Source: Amycolatopsis sp. CA-230715
GTDB taxonomy: Bacteria > Actinomycetota > Actinomycetes > Mycobacteriales > Pseudonocardiaceae
DNA length: 64,000 nt
Direction: 5' to 3'
Assembly: GCF_018736145.1 (NCBI RefSeq)
Contig: NZ_CP059997.1
Span: 743,501-807,500 of the forward strand
Made by a program: the position numbers and the translations under genes. The notes under the pieces are model-generated. The model had not been told where the DNA came from, searched no databases, and was given only the letters and a program-made list of their open reading frames with translations. Positions 32,005 to 39,674 of the stretch are shown one piece after another. Each line of letters starts with the position of its first letter. Position 1 is the stretch's first letter.

Positions 32005-32696
32005 CCACCGCGACGGATCACCGCGCCCTGGCCGAGCGCGCGTCGGCGGACCTGGCGGACGCCACCGCCGAAGAGGCGCTCCGCTGGACGGCCGAAACCT
32101 TCGGCGACGACTTCATCGTGGCGTCGAACATGCAGGACGCGGTCCTGATCGACCTGGCGGCGAAGGTGAAGCCCGATTTCGACGTGCTGTTCCTCGAAAC
32201 CGGCTACCACTTCGCGGAGACGATCGGCACGCGCGACGCGGTGGAAGCCGTCTACCCCGGGGTGCGGATCGTCAACGCGCAGGCCGAGCAGAGCGTCGCC
32301 GAGCAGGACGCGCAGTACGGCGAGAAGCTGCACGACCGCGACGCGACGCTGTGCTGCAACCTGCGCAAAGTGGTCCCGCTGCGCAAAACGCTGGCGAACT
32401 ACTCCGCGTGGGTCACCGGGGTGCGCCGGGTGGACGCGCCGACGCGGGCGAACACCCCGATCGTCACGTGGGACGAGCGCAACGGGCTGGTCAAGATCAA
32501 CCCGATCGCGCCGTGGACCGACGAGGAGTTCGACGGCTACCTCCGCGACCACGGCATCCTGCAGAACCCGCTGGTGTCGGTGGGCTACCTCTCGATCGGC
32601 TGCGCGCCGTGCACCGCGAAGGTGCTGCCGGGGCAGGACCCGCGCAGCGGCCGGTGGGCGGGCCAGTCCAAGACCGAGTGCGGTTTGCACGGCTGA
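32001..32696 (+). CDS. cysH: Adenylylsulfate (APS) reductase, [4Fe-4S] type
   Basis: 231 residues. The cysteine pairs that bind the [4Fe-4S] cluster, Cys118-Cys119 ('TLCCNLRK') and Cys201/Cys204 ('GCAPCTAK'), show that it uses APS rather than PAPS. Catalytic Cys227 is in the terminal 'ECGLHG'. It reduces APS to sulfite and AMP with thioredoxin. It overlaps the zinc-ribbon gene by 4 nt and is followed 10 bp later by cysD. No cysC kinase is present, in agreement with an APS-only route. Confidence 0.94.
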   Translation: MTTATDHRALAERASADLADATAEEALRWTAETFGDDFIVASNMQDAVLIDLAAKVKPDFDVLFLETGYHFAETIGTRDAVEAVYPGVRIVNAQAEQSVAEQDAQYGEKLHDRDATLCCNLRKVVPLRKTLANYSAWVTGVRRVDAPTRANTPIVTWDERNGLVKINPIAPWTDEEFDGYLRDHGILQNPLVSVGYLSIGCAPCTAKVLPGQDPRSGRWAGQSKTECGLHG

Positions 32697-32706
32697 AAGG
32701 GAGTAC

Positions 32707-33627
32707 ATGACCACGCTCGAACCCGCGGCGGATGCCGCGCAGGACAACCTGGCAGCGCTGGAATCCGAAGCGATCCACATCTTCCGCGAGGTCGCGGGGG
32801 AATTCGACCGCCCCGTGATCCTGTTCTCCGGTGGCAAGGACTCGACCCTGCTGCTGCACCTGGCGATCAAGGCGTTCTGGCCGGCGCCGGTCCCGTTCCC
32901 GCTGCTGCACGTCGACACCGGGCACAACTTCGACGAGGTGATCGAGTTCCGCGACCGCGTGGTCGCCGAGCACGGGCTGCGCCTGGTGGTGGCGAAGGTG
33001 CAGGACTGGATCGACGACGGGCGGCTGGAGGAGCGCGCGGACGGCCTGCGCAATCCGCTGCAGACCACCCCGCTGCTCGACACGATCGCGGAGAACAAGT
33101 TCGACGCGGTGTTCGGCGGCGGCCGCCGCGACGAGGAGCGCGCCAGGGCGAAGGAGCGGATCTTCAGCCTGCGCAACGCTTTCGGGCAGTGGGAGCCGCG
33201 GCGGCAGCGGCCGGAGCTGTGGAACCTCTACAACGGACGGCACCGCCCCGGTGAGCAGGTGCGGGTGTTCCCGCTGTCGAACTGGACCGAGTCCGACGTC
33301 TGGAACTACATCGGGCGGGAGAAGGTCGAACTGCCCTCGATCTACTACGCGCACCGGCGCGAGGTGTACCAGCGCGACGGGATGTGGCTCGCCGAAGGCC
33401 CTTGGGGCGGCCCCCGGCCCGGTGAGGAAGTGCGCGAGCTGACCGTGCGCTACCGGACCGTCGGCGACGGCTCGTGCACCGGCGCCGTCGAGTCCACCGC
33501 GTCCACAGTGGACGAAGTGATCGCCGAGGTGTCCGCGTCCAGGCTGACCGAACGCGGCGCGACGAGGGCCGACGACCGGATGTCCGAGGCGGCCATGGAA
33601 GACCGCAAACGAGAGGGTTACTTCTGA
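32707..33627 (+). CDS. cysD: Sulfate adenylyltransferase subunit 2
   Basis: 306 residues. PP-loop 'SGGKDST' at 41-47, 'HVDTGHNFDEVIEFRDR' and the C-terminal 'RKREGYF' are diagnostic. With the CysN GTPase it makes APS from sulfate and ATP. Its stop is TGATG, sharing one base with the start of a 35-codon ORF that leads to cysN. A perfect copy of the GTCCACAGTGGAC palindrome lies in its 3' part (33501-33513). Confidence 0.94.
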   Translation: MTTLEPAADAAQDNLAALESEAIHIFREVAGEFDRPVILFSGGKDSTLLLHLAIKAFWPAPVPFPLLHVDTGHNFDEVIEFRDRVVAEHGLRLVVAKVQDWIDDGRLEERADGLRNPLQTTPLLDTIAENKFDAVFGGGRRDEERARAKERIFSLRNAFGQWEPRRQRPELWNLYNGRHRPGEQVRVFPLSNWTESDVWNYIGREKVELPSIYYAHRREVYQRDGMWLAEGPWGGPRPGEEVRELTVRYRTVGDGSCTGAVESTASTVDEVIAEVSASRLTERGATRADDRMSEAAMEDRKREGYF

Positions 33628-33734
33628 TGAGTGATGACGACCGCAGGGAGGAATCGCTCCAGATGACACAGCCGACTCGTGCCTCATCGGTGTTGTCCCG
33701 CACCGAGGAACGAGGGAAGGGGCAACACCGATGA
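33627..33734 (+). CDS. Possible 35-residue linking ORF between cysD and cysN
   Basis: Starts on the last base of the cysD stop (TGATG) and ends with ATGA over the cysN start. A single ribosome stream could therefore pass from cysD to cysN. The peptide begins 'MSDDDRREESLQMTQ' and resembles nothing I know. Its second half is encoded by a hairpin that covers the cysN start (33683-33735). Its function may lie in being translated, to open that hairpin, rather than in the peptide. Whether it is translated is unproven. Confidence 0.45.
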   Translation: MSDDDRREESLQMTQPTRASSVLSRTEERGKGQHR

Positions 33735-33735
33735 G
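33683..33735 (+). promoter_or_regulatory. 17-bp hairpin sequestering the cysN start codon
   Basis: Arms 33683-33699 (CTCATCGGTGTTGTCCC) and 33719-33735 pair over 17 bp with one G-U, around a 19-nt loop. The right arm includes the GGGG of the likely Shine-Dalgarno and the complete cysN ATG (33731-33733). Translation of cysN should depend on opening of this stem. An alternative is an inserted palindromic repeat that happens to lie here. Confidence 0.65.
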
Positions 33736-34993
33736 CAGCTTGTTGAGGCTCGCCACGGCGGGCAGCGTCGACGACGGGAAGTCCACCCTCGTCGGGCGGC
33801 TGCTGTACGACACGAAGTCCGTGCTCGCCGACCAGCTCGACGCGGTCACCCGCGCGAGCGTCGACAAAGGACTGTCCACACCGGACCTCTCGCTGCTGGT
33901 GGACGGGCTGCGCTCCGAGCGCGAGCAGGGCATCACGATCGACGTGGCGTACCGCTACTTCGCCACGCCGAAGCGCAGTTTCGTGCTCGCCGACACCCCT
34001 GGCCACGTGCAGTACACCCGCAACACCGTGACCGGCGCGTCCACCGCGCAGCTCGCGGTGCTGCTCGTCGACGCGCGCAAGGGCGTGCTGGAGCAGACCA
34101 GGCGGCACGCAGCCGTACTGGCGCTGCTCGGCGTCCCGGGGCTCGTGCTCGCGGTGAACAAGATCGATCTCGTCGGCTACGACGAGGCCGTGTTCGAGAC
34201 CATCGCGAACGAGTTCGCCACCCACGCGCGGTCGCTCGGGTACGCCGACGGCACCGTGCTGTCCGTGCCGGTTTCCGCGCTGCACGGCGACAACGTGGCG
34301 CAGCCCTCGGCGAGCACGCCTTGGTACACCGGGCCGACGCTGCTCGAACACCTCGAAAACGTGCCGGTGGCACCGGATCCGCACGACGCGGCGTTCCGCT
34401 TCCCGGTGCAGTACGTGATCCGCCCGCGCACCGCCGAATACCCGGACTACCGCGGGTACGCGGGCCAGATCGCGGCGGGCACGGTGCGCCCAGGCGACGA
34501 AGTCGTGGTGCTGCCGCAGGGGTTGCGCAGCACCGTCGAGCGCATCGACACCGCGGACGGGCCGCTCGAAGAAGCGGGCGCGGGCGAATCGGTCACGCTG
34601 CTGCTGGCCGACGACCTCGACATCTCGCGCGGTGACCTGATCTCCGTCGCCGGTGACCAGCCGGTGGTCACCGACGAGCTGACCGCGGTGCTGTGCTGGC
34701 TGTCCTCGAAGCCGCTGTCGCCGGGCGCCCGCGTGCTGGTCAAGCACGGGACCCGCACCGTGCAGGCGCTCGTCGACGAGATCTCGGCGCGCTTCGACGA
34801 GCAGACTCTGTCCTCTGTGGACTCTCCGGATTCGTTGGCGCTCAACGACATCGGCACGGTCTCGCTGCGGCTGGCGGAACCGCTCTCCGTCGACGACTAC
34901 GGCAAGAGCGCGCGCACCGGCGCGTTCCTCGTGATCGACCCGAAGGACGGCGACACCCTCGCGGCCGGGCTGGTCGGCGAGCGGTTCACGTGA
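33731..34993 (+). CDS. cysN: Sulfate adenylyltransferase subunit 1 (GTPase)
   Basis: 420 residues. EF-Tu-like GTPase motifs are complete: G1 'GSVDDGKST' (11-19), G3 'DTPGH' (88-92) and G4 'NKID' (143-146). Beta-barrel domains follow. There is no C-terminal APS kinase extension, so it is CysN, not the CysNC fusion of mycobacteria. GTP hydrolysis drives APS formation by CysD. Its start is inside a strong hairpin and its stop overlaps the chelatase start (GTGA). Confidence 0.93.
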   Translation: MSSLLRLATAGSVDDGKSTLVGRLLYDTKSVLADQLDAVTRASVDKGLSTPDLSLLVDGLRSEREQGITIDVAYRYFATPKRSFVLADTPGHVQYTRNTVTGASTAQLAVLLVDARKGVLEQTRRHAAVLALLGVPGLVLAVNKIDLVGYDEAVFETIANEFATHARSLGYADGTVLSVPVSALHGDNVAQPSASTPWYTGPTLLEHLENVPVAPDPHDAAFRFPVQYVIRPRTAEYPDYRGYAGQIAAGTVRPGDEVVVLPQGLRSTVERIDTADGPLEEAGAGESVTLLLADDLDISRGDLISVAGDQPVVTDELTAVLCWLSSKPLSPGARVLVKHGTRTVQALVDEISARFDEQTLSSVDSPDSLALNDIGTVSLRLAEPLSVDDYGKSARTGAFLVIDPKDGDTLAAGLVGERFT

Positions 34994-35724
34994 GCGTCCC
35001 GCTCGTCGCCGTCGCGCACGGCAGCCGCGACCCGAGGTCACCGGCTGTCGTCCGCGCGCTGGTGGACTCGGTCGCGGCGAAGCTGCCCGGCGTCGAGGTG
35101 CGGACGAGCTTCCTCGACCTGTCCGAGCCTTCGATCGCCGACGTGCTCGTTCGCCTGCACGAGGAAGGGCACCGCGAAGCGGTCGTGGTGCCGCTGCTGC
35201 TCGGCAGCGCCTACCACGCGCGCGTGGACCTGCCCGGTCTCGTCGACGAGGTCACCGCGAACCACCCGTTGCTGACCGTGTCCACTTCGGACGTACTCGG
35301 CGTCGATCCGGTGCTGGAAAGCGTCGCACTGCACCGCCTTGCCGAAACGGGTGCCGAGCTCACCGATCCCCGGCTCGGGCTGGTGCTCGCCGCCGTCGGT
35401 TCGTCGAACGACGCCGCGAACGCCGTCGTCGCCCGGATGGCCCGCCGCTGGCAGGACCGGTTCGGCGTCCCCGTGGCACCGGCCTTCGCGAGCGCGACCC
35501 AGCCGGACGTCCCGGCGGCGATCGCCCGGTTGCGCGCGCACGGCGCCACCCGGTTCGCGGTGGCCTCGTGGTTCCTCGCCCCGGGCCTGCTGCCCGATCG
35601 CGTCGCCGCGCTCGCCGGTCCGGAGGTCGCGCTGGCGGCTCCGCTCGGCCCCGAACCGCGTGTCGCGGACGCCGTGGTTCGGCGCTACGCCGCGGTTTTG
35701 CGCGCGCTGCGCGTCGCTTCCTGA
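34990..35724 (+). CDS. CbiX-type sirohydrochlorin chelatase
   Basis: 244 residues with two tandem CbiX/SirB-like halves: 'LVAVAHGSRDPRS' with the metal-binding histidine near the N-terminus, and 'LVLAAVGSSNDAAN' starting the second half. 'VVPLLLGSAYHARVDLPG' carries the second histidine. As last gene of the sulfate operon (GTGA overlap with cysN), it should insert iron into sirohydrochlorin to supply siroheme for SirA. A cobalt role is possible for this family but less likely here. Confidence 0.87.
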   Translation: MSVPLVAVAHGSRDPRSPAVVRALVDSVAAKLPGVEVRTSFLDLSEPSIADVLVRLHEEGHREAVVVPLLLGSAYHARVDLPGLVDEVTANHPLLTVSTSDVLGVDPVLESVALHRLAETGAELTDPRLGLVLAAVGSSNDAANAVVARMARRWQDRFGVPVAPAFASATQPDVPAAIARLRAHGATRFAVASWFLAPGLLPDRVAALAGPEVALAAPLGPEPRVADAVVRRYAAVLRALRVAS

Positions 35725-35763
35725 CCCCAACGGCCTACCGGTTGCGCGGTTCCGGGCCAGTTT

Positions 35764-35795
35764 TTCCCAGTTGTGCTACCGAGAGCAGCTGGGAA
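35764..35795 (+). terminator. Hairpin downstream of the sulfate-assimilation operon
   Basis: TTCCCAGTTG (35764-35773) and CAGCTGGGAA (35786-35795) pair over 10 bp with one G-U, 39 bp after the chelatase stop. No T tract follows; it is the only candidate 3' end before the secreted-protein gene. Confidence 0.45.
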
Positions 35796-35885
35796 CGGGT
35801 GCTTCTTGACGGGTTGTCGTACCCGCCGGTAACTATCTAAGCGCCGCCAGGCCCCCACCATCCCTGCGACCCAAGGTGGCTCCAC

Positions 35886-36530
35886 ATGTCGTCTTCACCG
35901 TCGAAGACCGCCCTGCGCCGAGCGCTCACCTGCGCCGGCCTCGTCCTCGCCCCCGTGCTGGCGCTGACCGCGCCCGCCGCCGCGGCCCCCGCCGACGTCA
36001 ACTTCGACTGCGAGGCGAACGCCCCGGTCGTCGGCCCGCAGCACGCCAACCTGAAGCAGACCGCCGAAGTGACCGCGCCCGCCACCGTCGCCCCCGGCGG
36101 GGCGCTCGACGTGGTGATCGACCCCGCGCCCAACTCGGTGCCGGGTGACGTCGCCGGGTTCAAGCTCAAGGAGATCAAGAACTTCGCGCTGAAGATCCCG
36201 ATCCCGGCGAACTCCAGCTTCGTCAGCGCCGATCTCGCGGGCGGCTCCGGCCTCGGCTCCACCCCGCCGAAGATCACCGTCGACGGCTCCGTGGCCACGC
36301 TCGCCTTCCCCGGCCCGATCGCGGGCGGCGCCCAGTTCGAACTGCCCACCATCACCGCGCACCTCAAGGCGGGCACGTCCGGCAAGATCGAAACGAAGCT
36401 CGCGGGCACCAGCTACGCCGACCCCGGCCTCACCTTCACCGCGGTGGCCACCCAGATCGTCGACATCGAAGCCCCCACCGCGTGCTTCCCCAACCCCAGC
36501 CCCACCTTCACCACAACCACCATCGGCTGA
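35886..36530 (+). CDS. Secreted protein of unknown function
   Basis: 214 residues. A clear Sec signal peptide (basic 'SPSKTALRRALTCAG', hydrophobic core, 'AAAAPADV' cleavage region) precedes a beta-rich mature domain with two cysteines (near the start and near the end, Cys42 and Cys205 region), probably joined by a disulfide. The tail is Thr/Pro-rich ('NPSPTFTTTT'). I do not recognise the family; similar secreted proteins without assigned role are common in actinomycetes. It stands alone, followed by the palindromic repeat at 36546-36596. Confidence 0.78.
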   Translation: MSSSPSKTALRRALTCAGLVLAPVLALTAPAAAAPADVNFDCEANAPVVGPQHANLKQTAEVTAPATVAPGGALDVVIDPAPNSVPGDVAGFKLKEIKNFALKIPIPANSSFVSADLAGGSGLGSTPPKITVDGSVATLAFPGPIAGGAQFELPTITAHLKAGTSGKIETKLAGTSYADPGLTFTAVATQIVDIEAPTACFPNPSPTFTTTTIG

Positions 36531-36545
36531 CGCGGGTTTCGGCGC

Positions 36546-36596
36546 CCGTGATGGCCACCTTGACGGCACTCAATGCCGTCAAGGTGGCCATCACGG
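36546..36596. repeat. Intact intergenic palindromic repeat (23-bp perfect stem)
   Basis: Arms 36546-36568 and 36574-36596 are perfect inverted repeats of 23 bp around a 5-nt loop (CTCAA). The arm core is GTGATGGCCACCTTGACGGC. It lies 16 bp after the secreted-protein stop. The most intact member of the family also found at 26988-27032 and 373-422, it may act as a terminator or be a REP/MITE-like element. Confidence 0.85.
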
Positions 36597-36668
36597 CATC
36601 CCGGGCCGCCGCGTCCAGCGTCCGGGCATCCGTCGTAGCCAGACCGGGCGGTATGCGAGGGTGAGCAC

Positions 36669-37442
36669 ATGGCTGACGAACTGGTGCACTACGAGGTGGC
36701 GGCCGGTACCGCCACGATCACGCTGGACTCCCCGCACAACCGCAACGCGCTGTCCGCGCAGCTGCGCCGCGAGCTGAGCACGGCGCTCGCGAACGCGCGT
36801 GACGACGACGCGGTGCGCGTGATCGTGCTCACCCACACCGGGCCGGTGTTCTGCGCGGGCATGGACCTCAAGGAAGCGCGCGGCGCGGGTGCGGCGAACC
36901 AGGGCGTCAACGAGTTCCCGCAAATCCTCGAACAGCTTTGGACCAGCCCGAAGCCCGTGGTCGCGCGGCTGGCCGGTCCGGCGAGGGCGGGCGGTATCGG
37001 GATGGTCGCGGCCACCGACATCGCGGTCGCCGTCCGGGAGGCCACCTTCGCCTTCACCGAGGTCCGGATCGGCGTGGTGCCCGCGGTGATCTCGCTGACC
37101 GTGCTCCCCCGGCTGTCTTCGCGCGCGGCGCACGAACTCTTCCTGACCGGCGAGACCTTCGACGCCGACCGCGCCGCCGCGATCGGCCTGATCAACTCCG
37201 CGGTGGCCGCCGACGCGCTCGACGCCGAGGTCGACCGGTACGTCAAGGCGCTCACACTCGGCGGCCCGAAGGCACTGGCGGCCACGAAACAACTGCTCAG
37301 CAGCCCCCGCCCGGCCACGCCTTCGGACGGCTTCGCCGCCATGAACGAACTGTCCGCGGGGTTCTTCGCCAGCGAGGAAGGGCAGGAAGGCATCCTCGCG
37401 TTCGCGCAGAAGCGGAAGCCGTCCTGGGTGCCGCAGGACTGA
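36669..37442 (+). CDS. Enoyl-CoA hydratase/isomerase family protein
   Basis: 257 residues, crotonase fold. Oxyanion-hole segments are 'PVFCAGMDLKEA' (~61-72) and 'GPARAGGIGMVAATDIAVA' (~105-123); the second catalytic Glu position is 'FTEVRIGVVP'. Full hydratases need two glutamates; here the first position reads as Ala/Gly-rich, so the reaction (hydration, isomerisation or other) is unsure. It stands alone, without other beta-oxidation genes nearby. Confidence 0.87.
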   Translation: MADELVHYEVAAGTATITLDSPHNRNALSAQLRRELSTALANARDDDAVRVIVLTHTGPVFCAGMDLKEARGAGAANQGVNEFPQILEQLWTSPKPVVARLAGPARAGGIGMVAATDIAVAVREATFAFTEVRIGVVPAVISLTVLPRLSSRAAHELFLTGETFDADRAAAIGLINSAVAADALDAEVDRYVKALTLGGPKALAATKQLLSSPRPATPSDGFAAMNELSAGFFASEEGQEGILAFAQKRKPSWVPQD

Positions 37443-37463
37443 GGGGACCGGTGACCGGGAGCG

Positions 37464-37838
37464 TCAGCTCTCGGTCACCACGACCGTCAGCCGCCGCGAA
37501 TCCGACCGGTCGCCGGTGGGCCCCAGCGCGCGCTGCGCGTCCGAGAGGACGCTGCGGATCGCCAGGTACGCCTTGGGATCGGCGGTCTTGAGCGCATCGG
37601 AGCCGACCCAGATCAGCACGTGCTCCCCCGCAGGCAGCCAGGAAAGATCGGTCAGGCAGTCGTAGAGCGCGTCGAGGTTCCGGCCGAACCAGTCCGGGAA
37701 CGACAGCGCCGCGGCGATCGCGTCCATCGTGGACACCTTGTCCGTGGCGGCACCGTCGGCGCTGGTGATCAGGTGCGGGAACGCGCCGCGGGACTTCGCC
37801 TTCGCGGCCACATTGCTCGCGTTGTCCATGGGCTTCAC
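37464..37838 (-). CDS. Barstar-family RNase inhibitor
   Basis: 124 residues from a GTG overlapping the RNase stop by 4 nt (GTGA). The barstar signature is clear: 'STMDAIAAALSFPDWFGRNLDALYDCLTDLSWL' in parts, then 'HVLIWVGS'. Barstars bind barnase-like RNases tightly and cover the active site. The overlap with a barnase-like gene makes a cognate toxin/RNase-immunity pair very likely. Confidence 0.9.
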   Translation of the reverse strand: MKPMDNASNVAAKAKSRGAFPHLITSADGAATDKVSTMDAIAAALSFPDWFGRNLDALYDCLTDLSWLPAGEHVLIWVGSDALKTADPKAYLAIRSVLSDAQRALGPTGDRSDSRRLTVVVTES

Positions 37839-38329
37839 CGATTCGGGTCGACGACGACGAAGGAACCGTAGTGGTCCTCGGTGTAGTACAGCTCGTGTTC
37901 CTTGCCGAAGATCAGGCGCCGTGCGCCGCGATCGCGGCTTCCGGGTGTCTTCACGGTGTACTCACGGTAGTACTCCGAAGCCTTGCCCGGCAGCCGTTTC
38001 TCGCGGTTCTGCCAGGTGACGCCGTCGTTGCGGGGATAGGGAAAGGGCCCGTCGGACTGGATGAGCCCCCAGGTGTCCTTCGCCTGGGACGGCAGCGCGG
38101 ACAGCGGTTTGACCGCGAGCCCCGAGTCCGAACCCGGCAACCGCGACGACTTGCCCGCATTGTCCGGTTTGGACGTGGAAGCCCCGGAGGACGGCGCCGC
38201 CGTGGAGGACGGCCGCGTACCGCCGGAGCCGTTGTCGGAGACCGCGTCCTTGATCAGCCAGCCGCCGACCACCAGGACGATGAGCCCGATGAGGGCGGCG
38301 GTGATCCGCTTTCGCCTACGGTTGACCAT
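37835..38329 (-). CDS. Membrane-anchored or secreted barnase/RNase T1-like ribonuclease
   Basis: 164 residues from the ATG at 38329; a GTG two codons earlier is possible. A basic N-terminus and a single hydrophobic segment (~9-28) are followed by a Ser/Pro-rich linker and a microbial RNase domain (~78-164). Catalytic residues fit the barnase/RNase Sa family: Glu123 in 'YYREYTV', Arg137-Arg138 in 'RGARRLI' and His153 in 'YTEDHYGSFV'. It degrades RNA outside the membrane or after delivery; the downstream overlapping barstar protects the producer. Confidence 0.88.
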   Translation of the reverse strand: MVNRRRKRITAALIGLIVLVVGGWLIKDAVSDNGSGGTRPSSTAAPSSGASTSKPDNAGKSSRLPGSDSGLAVKPLSALPSQAKDTWGLIQSDGPFPYPRNDGVTWQNREKRLPGKASEYYREYTVKTPGSRDRGARRLIFGKEHELYYTEDHYGSFVVVDPNR

Positions 38330-38338
38330 GCGCACACC

Positions 38339-38539
38339 CTATGACCGGCGGCGCGGTTCCTCGCGACGGGCCGAGGCGAACCACCCGGCGACCTTGGCCA
38401 CCGCCTTGTCGATCACCCACGCCAGCCCGAGGCAGAGCGGTCCCAGCACCGCGATCACGAGCAGGAACTGCAGCGGGAACCAGAGCTGGGCCAGCCACAG
38501 CTCCGCGCGGTCCCACCAGTCGGACAGTCCGTCGAGCAC
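38339..38539 (-). CDS. Small single-span membrane protein
   Basis: 66 residues. An aromatic amphipathic N-terminus ('LSDWWDRAELWLAQLWF') leads to one strong hydrophobic span (~22-44), then a basic tail ('SARREEPRRRS'). It lies 10 bp upstream of the RNase gene on the same strand, so it may be co-transcribed with the RNase/barstar pair. No family is recognised. A role in locating or exporting the RNase is only a guess. Confidence 0.65.
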   Translation of the reverse strand: MLDGLSDWWDRAELWLAQLWFPLQFLLVIAVLGPLCLGLAWVIDKAVAKVAGWFASARREEPRRRS

Positions 38540-38598
38540 GCCGTGATGCTACTCGCGCGGGCGCTGCCGGTTCGGAGCCGGGCGGGTACGTTTGGCCC

Positions 38599-39564
38599 AT
38601 GTTCGCCGTCTACGCCAAAGAACCGAACGCGGAAAACCCCCTCGACTCGCTCGTCGTGGGCGAGCGGCCGGAACCCGAGGTCCCCGACGGCTGGGTGAAG
38701 GTGAACGTCAAGGCGGCCAGCCTCAACATGCACGACCTGTGGACCCTGCGCGGCGTCGGCATCAAGCCGGAGCGCTTCCCGATGATCCTCGGCTGCGACG
38801 GCGCGGGCACGCTCGACGACGGCACCGAAGTGGTGCTGCACGCGGTCATCAACGAGCCCGGCTGGCAGGGCGACGACACCCTCGACCCGAAGCGCTCGCT
38901 GCTCACCGAGGTCTACCAGGGCACGTTCGCCGACCAGGTGGTGGTGCCCGCCCGCAACGCGATCCCGAAACCCGCCGGCCTGTCGTTCACCGAGGCGTCC
39001 ATCATGGGCACCGCGTGGCTGACCGCCTACCGGATGCTGTTCGTCAAGGCGGCCGTCCAGCCCGGCCAGACGATCCTCGTGCAGGGCGCCTCCGGCGGTG
39101 TCGCGACCGCGCTCGTGCAGCTCGGCAGGGCCGCGGGCGTCCGGGTGTGGGTCACCGGGCGGTCCGAGGAAAAGCGCGCGCTCGCCGAAGGCCTCGGCGC
39201 GCACCAGGCGTTCGAATCGGGCGCGCGCCTGCCCGAGCGCGTCGACGCCGTGTTCGAGACCGTCGGCAAGGCGACCTGGTCGCATTCGGTGAAGTCGCTC
39301 AAGCCGGGCGGGATCATCGTCGTCTCCGGCGCCACGAGCGGCCCGGACGCGAACGCCGAGCTGCAGCGCGTGTTCTTCCTGCAGCTGCGGATCGCCGGCT
39401 CGACCATGGGCACGCGCGACGAGCTGGAGCGCCTGCTGTCCTACGTCGACCTGGCGGGCATCAAGCCGCAGATCGGGTCCGTGCTTCCCTTCGAGGAAGC
39501 CGAAAAGGGCTTCCAGGACATGCGAAACGGCGACACGGCAGGAAAGATTGTCTTCTCGCGCTGA
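38599..39564 (+). CDS. MDR-type zinc-containing-alcohol-dehydrogenase-like oxidoreductase (quinone reductase class)
   Basis: 321 residues. GroES-like N-terminal domain ('NMHDLWTLRGVG', 'ILGCDGAGTL') and a Rossmann domain with 'LVQGASGGVATALVQLGRAAG' (~155-175). Zinc ligands of classical ADH are missing, so it belongs with quinone oxidoreductase/YhdH-like NADPH enzymes. It starts 59 bp after the small membrane gene on the opposite strand. The substrate is unknown. Confidence 0.87.
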   Translation: MFAVYAKEPNAENPLDSLVVGERPEPEVPDGWVKVNVKAASLNMHDLWTLRGVGIKPERFPMILGCDGAGTLDDGTEVVLHAVINEPGWQGDDTLDPKRSLLTEVYQGTFADQVVVPARNAIPKPAGLSFTEASIMGTAWLTAYRMLFVKAAVQPGQTILVQGASGGVATALVQLGRAAGVRVWVTGRSEEKRALAEGLGAHQAFESGARLPERVDAVFETVGKATWSHSVKSLKPGGIIVVSGATSGPDANAELQRVFFLQLRIAGSTMGTRDELERLLSYVDLAGIKPQIGSVLPFEEAEKGFQDMRNGDTAGKIVFSR

Positions 39565-39674
39565 ACCGGACAATGCGGTCTGACCTGCACCGATCCTCGG
39601 AGCCCCTCCCCCGAGACCGGTTTGTGATGCACGGATAAGCAGCAAAACCGGAGATCAGTTGTCATCCTGGGAGG

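Noticed and set aside
33164..35041. 625-codon minus-strand frame across cysD, cysN and the chelatase
   Set aside because: Antisense to three genes with complete catalytic motifs; the translation has composition typical of shadow frames.
34990..35724. Cobalt chelatase for cobalamin synthesis
   Set aside because: The gene is the last of the sulfate-assimilation operon, where siroheme is needed; no cobalamin genes are in the window.
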